The notes below the pieces were generated by a model. It made no database searches and was not told the DNA's origin. It worked only from the letters and a program-made list of their open reading frames with translations. This document shows, one piece after another, positions 8,807 to 17,856 of a stretch of 64,000 bases of DNA (positions are counted from its first letter, which is position 1; each line of letters opens with the position of its first letter). Where the stretch lies: the NCBI RefSeq assembly GCF_042431545.1, contig NZ_JBHLYX010000001.1. One strand, 5' to 3'. The translations under genes and the position numbers were made by a program. Source of the DNA: Pseudoalteromonas xiamenensis (lineage in GTDB: Bacteria > Pseudomonadota > Gammaproteobacteria > Enterobacterales > Alteromonadaceae).

Positions 8807-10351
8807 ATGGATGACTTTTTATTCTCTGATGAGCCACATGATGTTGCCGAGCCACAAGAAGTAGGCAGATGGAAAGTGATCATCGTAGATGATGAACCTG
8901 AAGTCCATGCGGTGACCAAATTAGCGCTGAGCGATTTTGAGTTCCAAAAAAAGAAACTGGAGTTTATATCTGCTTATTCTGGTGAAGAAGCAAAAAAAGT
9001 GATTGTAGAACATGCCGATGCGGCAATTGTTCTGCTAGACGTTGTGATGGAAAGCGACGATGCAGGTTTACAGGTCGCGCGATTTATTCGAGAAACGGCA
9101 AAAAATAATCACATTCGCATCATCTTGCGTACCGGTCAGCCAGGACAAGCACCGGAGCGTCAAGTCATTGTCAATTACGACATTAACGACTACAAATCGA
9201 AAACTGAACTAACGGCACAAAAATTATTCACTGTCGTCATGTCGAGTCTACGCTCCTATCGCGATATTCTCGCTATCGAACAATCACGGCAGGGTCTTGA
9301 GAAAATTATTTGCGCATCGCGTGATATTTTTGCAGCGCATTCTATCGAACATTTCATTCAAGGTGTGTTGCAACAGTTGACGTCATTGTTGGGTACAGTT
9401 GATGAAGCAATGTACGCCACGTCATTAGTCGCGAGTAATGCCACTACAACTCAAAACAGTCAATTAGTCGTCTTTACAGGCCGTGGTGAGTTTGAGAAAA
9501 GCGAAGGTAAGCCGATAAGCGAAGTGCTTACCGAAGAGCAGTTAAATGCTTGCCAAGAAGCGTTAAAGCAAAAAGGTATCGTTTATAAAGACAATTACCT
9601 CTTTGCATATTGTTCAAGTGAGTACAACCACAGCTCAATGTTGTTCGTATCTGGTATCCCTGAGTTTTTGACTGAGACTCAAAAACATCTCATTGAAATT
9701 TTTGCTCAAAATGTTCAATTAGCATACGAAAACGTGCAGCTTCAAGCTGAAATTGAAGACACTCAGCAGGAGCTGGTTTATCGACTCAGTGAAGCGCTAG
9801 AACAGCGCTCTACGGAAACGGGTAATCACGTTAAACGTGTTTCACACATCTGTTACGCATTGGCAAAAGGCTATGGTTTGTCAAATCGCGAGTGTGACTT
9901 AATTCGTATTGCCGCACCGTTACATGACGTAGGCAAAGTCGGTATTCCTGACGCGATTTTAAATAAGCCTGCCAAACTCGATGATGGCGAATGGAATGTG
10001 ATGAAGACCCACACCGACAAGGGTTTCCAAATACTAAAAGATTCTCGTCGTGAAATCGTCAATGCAGGTGCAATCATTGCGCGTGACCATCATGAGAAAT
10101 GGGATGGTAGCGGTTATCCAAAAGGCAAAAAAGGCGAAGAAATCCATGTGTTTGGTCGCATTGTAGCGCTTGCAGATGTCTATGATGCACTTAGACATAA
10201 TCGGTGTTATAAACCAGCTTGGGAAATTTCTGAAGTACAAGCGGAAATTTCAAACCAAAGTGGTAAACATTTTGACCCTAAACTTGTTTCCATCTTCAAC
10301 AGTATTGTTGATGAATTAGAAAAAATATTAGAACTTTACCCGGACCACTAA
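8807..10351 (+). CDS. Response regulator with DUF3369 and HD-GYP phosphodiesterase domains
   Basis: 514 aa. An N-terminal receiver domain (about 22-150) has the acidic pair in VDDEPE (residues 28-30), phospho-acceptor Asp78 in LLDVV and a Lys in the conserved switch region. A DUF3369 GAF-like sensor region follows, then an HD-GYP domain: HDVGKVGIPD begins at residue 373, and DHHEKWDGSGYP, carrying the HD-GYP hallmark, begins at 427. HD-GYP enzymes hydrolyse cyclic di-GMP, so it is predicted to lower c-di-GMP on phosphorylation. No cognate kinase is adjacent. It sits between prmC (42 bp) and sirB2 (4 bp). Confidence 0.9.
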   Translation: MDDFLFSDEPHDVAEPQEVGRWKVIIVDDEPEVHAVTKLALSDFEFQKKKLEFISAYSGEEAKKVIVEHADAAIVLLDVVMESDDAGLQVARFIRETAKNNHIRIILRTGQPGQAPERQVIVNYDINDYKSKTELTAQKLFTVVMSSLRSYRDILAIEQSRQGLEKIICASRDIFAAHSIEHFIQGVLQQLTSLLGTVDEAMYATSLVASNATTTQNSQLVVFTGRGEFEKSEGKPISEVLTEEQLNACQEALKQKGIVYKDNYLFAYCSSEYNHSSMLFVSGIPEFLTETQKHLIEIFAQNVQLAYENVQLQAEIEDTQQELVYRLSEALEQRSTETGNHVKRVSHICYALAKGYGLSNRECDLIRIAAPLHDVGKVGIPDAILNKPAKLDDGEWNVMKTHTDKGFQILKDSRREIVNAGAIIARDHHEKWDGSGYPKGKKGEEIHVFGRIVALADVYDALRHNRCYKPAWEISEVQAEISNQSGKHFDPKLVSIFNSIVDELEKILELYPDH

Positions 10352-10355
10352 ATCA

Positions 10356-10727
10356 ATGTCGTATATTGCAATTAAACACACCCATTTATTATTTGTTGTT
10401 TTGAGTATCTTACTTTTTTACACGCGTTCAGCGACACGCATTTTTGATAGTAAGTTAGCTAAAAATAAAGTGTTATTTATTTCTTCTCATGCGACTGACA
10501 CCTTTCTATTGCTGTCAGCAATTGCGTTAATTGTATCGAGTGGGATGTCGGTTACTCAGCCATGGTTAATGGAAAAAATCGCACTCGTTGTCGCGTATAT
10601 TGGTTTAGGTGTGGTTGCAGCCAAGACATCGAGTCAGGCTACACGCATTGGTTTGGTTGTTGTAATTACTGGCCTGTTTGCTCTCATTGGCAAGCTTGCA
10701 GTAAGTAAAACGGCATTTTTACTGTAA
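10356..10727 (+). CDS. SirB2-family membrane protein
   Basis: 123 aa, four predicted transmembrane helices over nearly its whole length. It matches the SirB2 family (YchQ in E. coli), whose biochemical role is unknown. It lies upstream of the sirB1 homologue and kdsA, as in enterobacteria. It follows the HD-GYP gene after only 4 bp, so the two are probably cotranscribed. Confidence 0.82.
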   Translation: MSYIAIKHTHLLFVVLSILLFYTRSATRIFDSKLAKNKVLFISSHATDTFLLLSAIALIVSSGMSVTQPWLMEKIALVVAYIGLGVVAAKTSSQATRIGLVVVITGLFALIGKLAVSKTAFLL

Positions 10728-10757
10728 ACCAATCCATTACAAATTCGGTTACAAACG

Positions 10758-10789
10758 CAGGGCGAGGGAATACTTGCCCTGTTTCTTTT
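10758..10789 (+). terminator. Possible terminator between sirB2 and sirB1
   Basis: CAGGGC and GCCCTG arms flank a 12-nt loop and are followed by TTTCTTTTA. The loop is large and the T run is interrupted, so it may be partial. Confidence 0.5.
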
Positions 10790-10863
10790 AATCCCCCCAT
10801 TGGTATCAAGCTTAAAAATAGGTAAACTAGCCTTTCTAGATTTTTTTGAGCTGTAGAGTAACA

Positions 10864-11664
10864 ATGACAGAACCGTGGTTCGACGAACAGGATTACACCG
10901 AAGACTATTACCCGACACCGATTTACCGTTGTATTCAAGCTGAATTGCAATGGGACGCGCAGGCAAAAGTCAATGAGGTCTGTTCATTACTGGCGAACCT
11001 AGAGCAGCGCATTATGGCGCTTGTGATTGAACTACCCGATCCTCACAAACGAGTCGATAAATTACTCGATTTGTTTTATACCGAGTGGTTGTTCAGTGGT
11101 ACAAGCCAAGATGTGCCTGATTTCCAATTAAATAGTTTGTGCTATCTGTTGCAAATGCACAGTGGTAGTCCTACGTCATTGGCCATTCTGTTAGTTCATT
11201 TGCTCGAAGTGGCCGAACTCGGTGGTAATCTATGCCTCACTCAAGGTGACGTTATGGTTCACGTTGGTATCAGTGATGAAGAAGGCTATATGATTGACCC
11301 AACAAATGGTCAACAGTCTTGGTACATCATGCCAGAAAATGCCAAAGAAGAGGATAGTGAACCACTTGAGTTAGTGATTGGTGAAGAAATCTTAAAACTG
11401 TTTTTGGCTCAGCAAAAATGGGCGTTTATCGGTGCAGAAAAATTTGGCCATGCGCTAAGTTGTGTCGATATGCTCATGAGTCTTTTGGGGAACGACCCAT
11501 ACGAGCGTCGCGACCGAGGTTATCTGCTCAATCAACTTGATTGCCCAAAGATGGCCAAAGAAGATCTACAATTTTTCGTCGACGAATGTCCAGACGACCC
11601 CACGATCGAATTAATTCAAATGCAGATCGCTGAATTATCGGATTACAATAATATTCTGCACTAA
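10864..11664 (+). CDS. SirB1 family protein (transglutaminase-like, YchA)
   Basis: 266 aa. Matches the SirB1/YchA family: a transglutaminase-like fold (SGSPTSLAILLVHLLE, then GGNLCLTQGDVMVHVG and MIDPTNGQ) followed by a short helical TPR-like end. The precise role is unknown. The ATG at 10864 is chosen over a TTG at 10846 because the family start follows it. It lies 13 bp before the DUF819 gene. Confidence 0.85.
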   Translation: MTEPWFDEQDYTEDYYPTPIYRCIQAELQWDAQAKVNEVCSLLANLEQRIMALVIELPDPHKRVDKLLDLFYTEWLFSGTSQDVPDFQLNSLCYLLQMHSGSPTSLAILLVHLLEVAELGGNLCLTQGDVMVHVGISDEEGYMIDPTNGQQSWYIMPENAKEEDSEPLELVIGEEILKLFLAQQKWAFIGAEKFGHALSCVDMLMSLLGNDPYERRDRGYLLNQLDCPKMAKEDLQFFVDECPDDPTIELIQMQIAELSDYNNILH

Positions 11665-11677
11665 TTAGAGGAAGCCC

Positions 11678-12928
11678 ATGGAGACTTCACAGGCCTTAAT
11701 CACCAACAACGCGGTGATCCTTGGCGTATTAGCCACAATACTTGGTTTCGTATTCTACACATCGAACTTAAAACGCGGGTTTTGGGGGAAGTTTTATAGT
11801 TACGTACCTGCACTGTTGATGTGTTATTTCTTACCTTCGTTACTCAATACCTTCGGCATTATTGATGGTAGCAATAATGATGTATACACCGTTGCAAAGT
11901 ACTACCTATTGCCAGCTTGTTTGGTGTTGCTCACTTTAAGTATCGACATTAAGTCTGTGATGGGTCTTGGCAAGAAAGCCATCATCATGTTCTTTACGGG
12001 CACAATAGGGGTTGTCATTGGCGGCCCGCTTGCGCTTTTGATCACGGCTGCTGTTATGCCTGAGTTACTTGATGTCACTGGCCCTGAAGCCGTTTGGCGT
12101 GGTATGGCAGCTTTGGCCGGTAGCTGGATTGGCGGCGGCGCGAATATGGTGGCAATGAAAGAAATCTATGGTGCTGGTGGTGATATCTTTACCATCATGG
12201 TGACCGTCGATATTGTTGTTGCGAATATTTGGATGGCTGTATTGCTCTACATGGCTGCGCGACACAAAGAAATAGATGCGCGCTCAGGTGCTGATACCAG
12301 CTCAATCGATCGTTTAATCGAACGTGTTCAGCATTTTGAATCTGAACATTCAAGAAAGCCGGAATTGAATGATTTGATGATCCTAATCGCCTTTGCATTT
12401 GGTGCAACAGGGCTTGCACACTTGGTTGCTGACATTGCAGTTCCATTCTTCATTGAACACTATCCGGGGCTGAATAAATTCTCGCTGCATAGCAAACTGT
12501 TCTGGATCATTGTATTGGTTACAACGATTGGTTTGGCGTTGTCTTTTACAAAAGCACGTAATTTAGAAGCGGTTGGTGCATCAAAAGTAGGGTCTACATT
12601 TCTCTACATTTTGGTTGCGACAATCGGTTTGCACATGGATATCACCAAGATTGTTGAAGCGCCAAAATACGTTGTGATAGGCGTTATTTGGATGGCAATC
12701 CACGTTCTGCTGATGTTTATCGTTGCGAAAATAATTAAAGCACCTATTTTTTATCTAGCTGTCGGCAGCAAAGCAAACATTGGTGCCGCAGCATCAGCGC
12801 CTGTTGTTGCTTCAGCTTTTCACCCAGCATTGGCGCCTGTTGGCGTGCTGCTTGCTGTCATCGGCTATGCGCTGGGTACTTATATGGCGTGGATTTGCGG
12901 TCAGTTGCTGCGAATGGTTTCAGCTTAA
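11678..12928 (+). CDS. DUF819 family integral membrane protein (YjcL-like)
   Basis: 416 aa with about ten to twelve hydrophobic helices. The sequence has the DUF819 look: paired Gly/Ala-rich repeats such as GSWIGGGANMVAMKE and GSKANIGAAASAPVVASAF, which resemble the inverted-repeat transport folds of the BART superfamily. A substrate has not been established for the family. It is inserted between sirB1 and kdsA with 13-bp and 12-bp gaps, so cotranscription is likely. SD GAGGA precedes the ATG. Confidence 0.8.
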   Translation: METSQALITNNAVILGVLATILGFVFYTSNLKRGFWGKFYSYVPALLMCYFLPSLLNTFGIIDGSNNDVYTVAKYYLLPACLVLLTLSIDIKSVMGLGKKAIIMFFTGTIGVVIGGPLALLITAAVMPELLDVTGPEAVWRGMAALAGSWIGGGANMVAMKEIYGAGGDIFTIMVTVDIVVANIWMAVLLYMAARHKEIDARSGADTSSIDRLIERVQHFESEHSRKPELNDLMILIAFAFGATGLAHLVADIAVPFFIEHYPGLNKFSLHSKLFWIIVLVTTIGLALSFTKARNLEAVGASKVGSTFLYILVATIGLHMDITKIVEAPKYVVIGVIWMAIHVLLMFIVAKIIKAPIFYLAVGSKANIGAAASAPVVASAFHPALAPVGVLLAVIGYALGTYMAWICGQLLRMVSA

Positions 12929-12940
12929 AGAGAGAGCATA

Positions 12941-13795
12941 ATGAATACACAAATGATTAAAGTTGGAAACGTGGAAGTCGCTAACGACAAGCCATTCGTT
13001 TTATTTGGTGGTATGAACGTTTTAGAATCACGTGATTTGGCGATGCGTATCGCAGAACATTACGTGGAAGTAACCTCAAAGCTCAATATTCCATACGTCT
13101 TTAAAGCCTCGTTTGACAAAGCGAACCGCTCGTCAATTAACTCGTTTCGTGGCCCTGGTATGGAAGAAGGTTTGAAAATTTTTGAAGAAATCAAACGAAC
13201 ATTCAATGTGCCACTAATCACAGATGTGCATGAGCCACATCAAGCAGCGCCTGTCGCCGAAGTTGTTGATGTAATCCAACTGCCGGCATTTTTGGCTCGT
13301 CAAACTGATCTTGTTGTTGCTATGGCAAAAACAGGTGCGGTGATCAATGTGAAAAAGCCACAGTTTTTAGCCCCACATGAGATGCGTCATATCATTAGCA
13401 AGATTAACGAAGGTGGTAATGACCAAGTAATCCTATGTGAACGCGGAAGCTGCTTTGGCTACAATAACTTAGTTGTTGATATGCTAGGCATGGACGACAT
13501 GAAGCAAATGGCACCTGTTATTTTTGATGCCACTCATGCACTACAACGTCCTGGTGGCCGTTCTGACTCAGCAGATGGTCGTCGCGCTCAGGCTGCAGAA
13601 CTTGCTCGTTCGGGCATGGCATTGGGGATTGCAGGCTTATTCATTGAAGCACACCCAAATCCAAATGAAGCAAAATGTGATGGCCCATGTGCACTTCCTC
13701 TTGCTAAGCTAGAAGCTTACTTGCAGCAAATGAAAGCAGTGGATGACTTAGTGAAAAGTTTTCCTGCATTAGATACTAGCGCTGCAGACCTTTAA
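12941..13795 (+). CDS. kdsA: 3-deoxy-8-phosphooctulonate synthase (KDO-8-P synthase)
   Basis: 284 aa, family length. It condenses PEP with arabinose 5-phosphate to make KDO 8-phosphate for the LPS inner core. The sequence shows VFKASFDKANRSS, LPAFLARQTDL, KKPQFLAPHEM, CERGSCFGYNNLV and DATHALQRPGG, all conserved KdsA blocks. A hairpin (AGGCTCG/CGAGCC, 13800-13818) follows the stop but lacks a T tail. Confidence 0.98.
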   Translation: MNTQMIKVGNVEVANDKPFVLFGGMNVLESRDLAMRIAEHYVEVTSKLNIPYVFKASFDKANRSSINSFRGPGMEEGLKIFEEIKRTFNVPLITDVHEPHQAAPVAEVVDVIQLPAFLARQTDLVVAMAKTGAVINVKKPQFLAPHEMRHIISKINEGGNDQVILCERGSCFGYNNLVVDMLGMDDMKQMAPVIFDATHALQRPGGRSDSADGRRAQAAELARSGMALGIAGLFIEAHPNPNEAKCDGPCALPLAKLEAYLQQMKAVDDLVKSFPALDTSAADL

Positions 13796-13833
13796 TAAAG
13801 AGGCTCGGTCCACGAGCCCATTGAGAGTTAGGT

Positions 13834-14733
13834 ATGTCTAGAAGACTTCCTCCATTAAATGCCTTAAAGGCATTTGAAGCAGCAGCACGTCATTTGAGTT
13901 TTACAAAGGCGGCTGAAGAGCTTTACGTAACACAGGCGGCAGTAAGTCACCAAATAAAAACGCTTGAAGAGCATCTTGGCTTGAAGTTGTTTTTACGTAA
14001 AAACCGCTCGTTGCTGCTCACAGAAGAAGGCCAGGCATACTTTCTCGATATCAAAGAGATATTTTCTCAGCTCATTGATGCAACGGACAAGTTGCTTGCA
14101 CGTGGTGCCAAAGGTTCACTCACCGTAAGCTTGACACCGAGCTTTGCAATTCAATGGTTAGTGCCACGCCTGAGCTTGTTCCATGAGGCGCACCCAGAAA
14201 TCGACGTGCGAATAAAAGCACAAGATCACGATGAGAACTCGCTGACCGATGATGTTGATGTGGCGATTTATTATGGCCGTGGCCATTGGAGTGGCGTACA
14301 AACTCATAAGCTACACACTGAGTACTTAGTGCCCCTATGTAGCCCGATGTTGCTAACGGGTCCAAGGCCATTGAATCAACCGAGTGATTTGGCATTGCAT
14401 ACGCTTCTTCATGACACAACTCGCCGACCTTGGAAACTGTGGATGAAAACCGCTGGTGTGCGAAATGTACAAGTGAATACAGGGCCAATTTTTAGTCACT
14501 CGTCTATGGTGTTGCAAGCGGCTGCTCACGGTCAGGGCGTTGCGCTTGGTAACAGTGTACTCGCTCGCCCAGAATTAGATGCGGGTCGACTGGTTATCCC
14601 ATTTAGTCACCATCTAGAAAGTAAAAACGCCTACTATCTTGTGCTGCGCGAATCGCAAACAGAGTTGGGCAAAATTGTTGCCTTTAAAGATTGGATGCTT
14701 TCAATGGTAGAGCAAGAACAAGAGTGGGTTTAA
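13834..14733 (+). CDS. gcvA: GcvA-like LysR-family transcriptional regulator
   Basis: 299 aa. The N-terminal winged HTH (about 1-65) contains LSFTKAAEELYVTQAAVSH, the GcvA-subfamily signature, followed by a PBP2-type effector domain (about 90-295). GcvA controls the glycine-cleavage operon in E. coli. Placement upstream of ygdD and rlmM matches the E. coli gcvA-ygdD-rlmM order, which supports the assignment. Whether it regulates gcvTHP here cannot be told from this window. Its stop overlaps the next ATG (TAATG). Confidence 0.8.
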   Translation: MSRRLPPLNALKAFEAAARHLSFTKAAEELYVTQAAVSHQIKTLEEHLGLKLFLRKNRSLLLTEEGQAYFLDIKEIFSQLIDATDKLLARGAKGSLTVSLTPSFAIQWLVPRLSLFHEAHPEIDVRIKAQDHDENSLTDDVDVAIYYGRGHWSGVQTHKLHTEYLVPLCSPMLLTGPRPLNQPSDLALHTLLHDTTRRPWKLWMKTAGVRNVQVNTGPIFSHSSMVLQAAAHGQGVALGNSVLARPELDAGRLVIPFSHHLESKNAYYLVLRESQTELGKIVAFKDWMLSMVEQEQEWV

Positions 14734-15359
14734 TGTCTTTAGTTTGGAATTACGCAGAAAACCCAATAGCGAATTTACTGCTTGCGCACGGAGCGGGAGC
14801 CGGACTGGATAGTGACTTTATGGTTGAAATAGCTGAGTTACTTGCTGCGCGAGGGGTAAACGTGGCACGGTTTGATTTTGAGTATATGCAGCAAGCAAAG
14901 GCATTAAATAAACGTCGCCCTCCAGACAGAGCCCCCAAATTACTTGATTGTTTTTTAGAAAATATACACCGTGTTAACTCTGATTTGCCTCTGTTTATTG
15001 CTGGAAAATCAATGGGTGGTCGCATGGCTACCTTGTTAGCGGCACAAAATGAAGTGGATGTTTATGGTGTAATTGCTCTCGGTTATCCGTTTCATCCCCC
15101 CGGTAAACCAGAGAAACTGCGGACCGAGCATTTTGGTGACGTCACAGTGCCGTTTCTAATCGTACAGGGTGAGCGTGATACATTTGGAACAAAAGATGAA
15201 GTGCTTGGACTACCAATACCACAAACCATCAAATTTGAGTGGTTGCAAGATGGTGATCATTCTTTTAAACCGCGCAAGTCCAGCGGCTATAGCGAGTCAG
15301 GACACCGCGTAACCGCGGCGAATGCTATTTCTGATTTCATTAACCGAGTTTTACTATGA
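14733..15359 (+). CDS. Alpha/beta hydrolase of the KANL3/Tex30 type
   Basis: 208 aa. It has the LLAHGAGAGLDSDFM oxyanion region, a nucleophile elbow GKSMGGR, ALGYPFHPPGKP, a late acid region (VQGERDTFG) and a catalytic His candidate in DGDHSFKPR. These features fit the small dienelactone-hydrolase-like KANL3/Tex30 family. The substrate is unknown. The ATG at 14733 overlaps the gcvA stop (TAATG) and is preferred to the in-frame start at 14691. It is an extra gene within the gcvA-ygdD-rlmM block. Confidence 0.82.
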   Translation: MSLVWNYAENPIANLLLAHGAGAGLDSDFMVEIAELLAARGVNVARFDFEYMQQAKALNKRRPPDRAPKLLDCFLENIHRVNSDLPLFIAGKSMGGRMATLLAAQNEVDVYGVIALGYPFHPPGKPEKLRTEHFGDVTVPFLIVQGERDTFGTKDEVLGLPIPQTIKFEWLQDGDHSFKPRKSSGYSESGHRVTAANAISDFINRVLL

Positions 15360-15730
15360 AAAAAGTTGCGATATCACTGGGTGGATTATTCGCTCTGTTA
15401 GCCGTTATTTTAGGCGCGTTTGCAGCGCACGCGCTCAAAATGAAACTGAGTGCTTACTCACTTGGCGTATTTACAACTGGCGTTACCTACCAAATGTATC
15501 ACGGTTTAGCACTGATTTTAGTGGGTATTTTAGTCCACATTGGGTATCGTTTGCGCGTGACAGTTTGGTGTTTTACCGCAGGTTGTCTACTGTTTAGTGG
15601 CAGCTTGTATGCTCTAGCGTTAACAGAAATCAAATGGTTTGGCCCAATTACACCCCTTGGTGGAATGCTATTTATTATCGGGTGGATTTATCTAATCGCC
15701 CAAGTTGTTCGTTCAAACGAATCTATTTAG
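15356..15730 (+). CDS. ygdD: DUF423 family membrane protein YgdD
   Basis: 124 aa, four predicted transmembrane helices. The N-terminal block LGGLFALLAVILGAFAAHAL and the C-terminal FGPITPLGGMLFIIGW are typical of DUF423. The function is unknown. The start overlaps the preceding stop (ATGA), and rlmM follows after 16 bp. Confidence 0.9.
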   Translation: MKKVAISLGGLFALLAVILGAFAAHALKMKLSAYSLGVFTTGVTYQMYHGLALILVGILVHIGYRLRVTVWCFTAGCLLFSGSLYALALTEIKWFGPITPLGGMLFIIGWIYLIAQVVRSNESI

Positions 15731-15746
15731 TCGGAATTCGAAGCAC

Positions 15747-16832
15747 ATGTCGAGTATTGTAATTTATTGTCGTAGCGGATTTGAAAATGATGCCGCAGCG
15801 GAGATCACCTATTTAGCTGCAGAAGCTGAAGTTGCAGGGTACGTTAAAGCCAAGCCTGATTCGGGCTACGTGGTTTATGAATGTTTTGACCCAGAACTTG
15901 GTATTCGCTTGGTGAAAAAACTGCCGTTTTCAAACTTGGTTTTCGCAAGACAATGGTTCTTCGGTCGTTTAGTTAACAAAATGCCTGTTGATGACCGCGT
16001 GGGTGCAATTTTAGAGCATGTTGACGATTTACCAGAGTGTGGCGAACTTCGTGTCGAAACACCAGATACCAATACCGGCAAAGAGCTGTCTAAATTCTGT
16101 AAAAAGTTCAGCACACCGCTTGCCAAGGCGCTTGAAAAGCGTGGCGTTTTGTCTCGTGAGTTGATGACAAACAAACCTGTATTACACGCATTATTTATCT
16201 CAACAGATACGGCGTATGTTGGCTTTTCTTTTAGCAACAATAATTCACCTTACCCAATGGGGATTTTGCGTCTTAAAATGCCATCAGACGGACCAAGTCG
16301 TTCAACATTGAAGTTGGACGAGGCATTCCATGTTTTCGTTCCAAAAGACGAATACGAGAAACGCGTTCGTTCAGGAATGCGAGCGGTGGATTTAGGCGCG
16401 TGTCCTGGCGGTTGGACATACCAATTGGTACGACGAGGTATGTTTGTTGCCGCAATCGATAATGGTCCGATGAACGATGATCTTATGGAAACGGGTCAAG
16501 TTAAACATTACCGTGAAGACGGGTTTAAATATCGTCCAGATCGTCGCAATATTGATTGGCTTGTATGCGATATGGTGGAAAAGCCGATACGTGTAACTAA
16601 CTTAATGATTGATTGGATAGTGAATGCGTTCGCAAGAGAATTGATTTTTAACTTAAAGCTACCGATGAAAAAGCGTTTTGAAAGTGTTCTCGAGTGTTTG
16701 ACTCTGATCCATGAAGAACTTGAAAAGTACAATGTGGACTATGAGCTGCAAGCCAAACACTTGTTCCATGATCGTGAAGAAATCACGGTGCACATTCGAG
16801 TGAAACACGTTCCGCAAAACGTTTACTCTTAG
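15747..16832 (+). CDS. rlmM: 23S rRNA 2'-O-ribose C2498 methyltransferase
   Basis: 361 aa. RlmM methylates the ribose of C2498 in 23S rRNA. An N-terminal THUMP-like part begins IVIYCRSGFENDAAAEI. The Rossmann SAM motif is VDLGACPGGWTYQLV, followed by VCDMVEKP and the catalytic-Lys block NLKLPMKKRFE; DREEITVHIR is near the end. The internal ATG at 15747 is chosen because it matches the E. coli start; the frame is open 14 codons further upstream. A bidirectional terminator separates it from cysZ. Confidence 0.96.
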   Translation: MSSIVIYCRSGFENDAAAEITYLAAEAEVAGYVKAKPDSGYVVYECFDPELGIRLVKKLPFSNLVFARQWFFGRLVNKMPVDDRVGAILEHVDDLPECGELRVETPDTNTGKELSKFCKKFSTPLAKALEKRGVLSRELMTNKPVLHALFISTDTAYVGFSFSNNNSPYPMGILRLKMPSDGPSRSTLKLDEAFHVFVPKDEYEKRVRSGMRAVDLGACPGGWTYQLVRRGMFVAAIDNGPMNDDLMETGQVKHYREDGFKYRPDRRNIDWLVCDMVEKPIRVTNLMIDWIVNAFARELIFNLKLPMKKRFESVLECLTLIHEELEKYNVDYELQAKHLFHDREEITVHIRVKHVPQNVYS

Positions 16833-16853
16833 TGGTATTGTGCGTTGATTTTA

Positions 16854-16887
16854 AATAAAAAGAGCGGCTCAGCCGCTCTTTTTATTG
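16854..16887. terminator. Bidirectional terminator between rlmM and cysZ
   Basis: AGAGCGGCT and AGCCGCTCT arms are flanked by an A run on the left and a T run on the right. It can end both the plus-strand rlmM and the minus-strand cysZ transcripts. Confidence 0.9.
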
Positions 16888-16899
16888 GTGATAGGACGA

Positions 16900-17625
16900 T
16901 TATCTATATTGGCTTCGATAGTGCTCAACCCATAAACGGGTTGCACCACATACCGCAACAGGCATCACGATTAAATTCACCAGAGGAATGGATGTTAGGA
17001 GCATTACAGCAAAGCCAAAGCCATAGGAAAGGCCTTGTTTAGATTTGAGATCTTTCTTCATCTGGTTGAAATTTATTTTGTGGTTATCAAAGGGGTAATC
17101 GTTATATTGGACGGTATACATCCAACAGGTAAATAGGATCCACAGAATTTGCCCAAAGATGGGTAAAATCCACAACAGGATGAAAAAGCCAATGGCGCGC
17201 GGCAAGTAATACCAGAGTTTTGTCCATTCACGCCCAAGCATCCTCGGCACATCTTTAAGTGTGTCAAAAAGACTGTCGTCATTAATTTTCTGTCCAGTCA
17301 AATACAGTTCGACTTTCTCAGACAGTAAACCATTAAATGGCGCGGCAATAAAATTGGTTATGACAGAAAACACCATGCTATACGAAAAGAGGATCACCAA
17401 AATGGCAATAGGCCACATGAGCCATTCTAGCCAAGAAAGCCAGTCCGGTAGCAAATCGTTTAAATAGGCAAAGCCCTGTGTTAGCCAATCATACAAGAAA
17501 AACAATGAACCACCGAATAGGGTGATGTTAATCAACAGTGGAATGAACACAAAACGCTTTAACCCTTTTTGTGTGATCAGGGAGAAACCCGAGAAAAAAT
17601 ATTCCATGCCTTGTCCAATTTGCAC
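16900..17625 (-). CDS. cysZ: Sulfate transporter CysZ
   Basis: 241 aa, with four strongly hydrophobic stretches. The CysZ family pattern is clear: YFFSGFSLITQKGLKRFVF, FNGLLSEKVE, LPRAIGFFILLWILP and GFGFAVMLLTSIPLVN. It imports sulfate for cysteine synthesis. The GTG start at 17625 has SD AGAGGT at 5-nt spacing. An ATG six codons further in is possible. Confidence 0.9.
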   Translation of the reverse strand: MQIGQGMEYFFSGFSLITQKGLKRFVFIPLLINITLFGGSLFFLYDWLTQGFAYLNDLLPDWLSWLEWLMWPIAILVILFSYSMVFSVITNFIAAPFNGLLSEKVELYLTGQKINDDSLFDTLKDVPRMLGREWTKLWYYLPRAIGFFILLWILPIFGQILWILFTCWMYTVQYNDYPFDNHKINFNQMKKDLKSKQGLSYGFGFAVMLLTSIPLVNLIVMPVAVCGATRLWVEHYRSQYR

Positions 17626-17856
17626 GATATACCTCTATTTTGACACTCGTTAATAGCCAAACTATACCCGAAAGGGGGTTTTAACGCCCAGCTTTTAGGT
17701 AACAAAGTATTTATGCACTAAACTTAAGATATCAATAGGAAAAGTTGTTTGTATGGATGAATTTATTTTGTCCAAATATTCATCATTCGTGATTGTGTAA
17801 CCAGAAATTAGGTCTACAATCGCAACCAATTTATAGACCTATCCAAGGTAGTGAAC

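Noticed and set aside
13800..13818. Terminator after kdsA
   Set aside because: A stem exists (GGCTCG/CGAGCC) but there is no T run, so intrinsic termination is doubtful.
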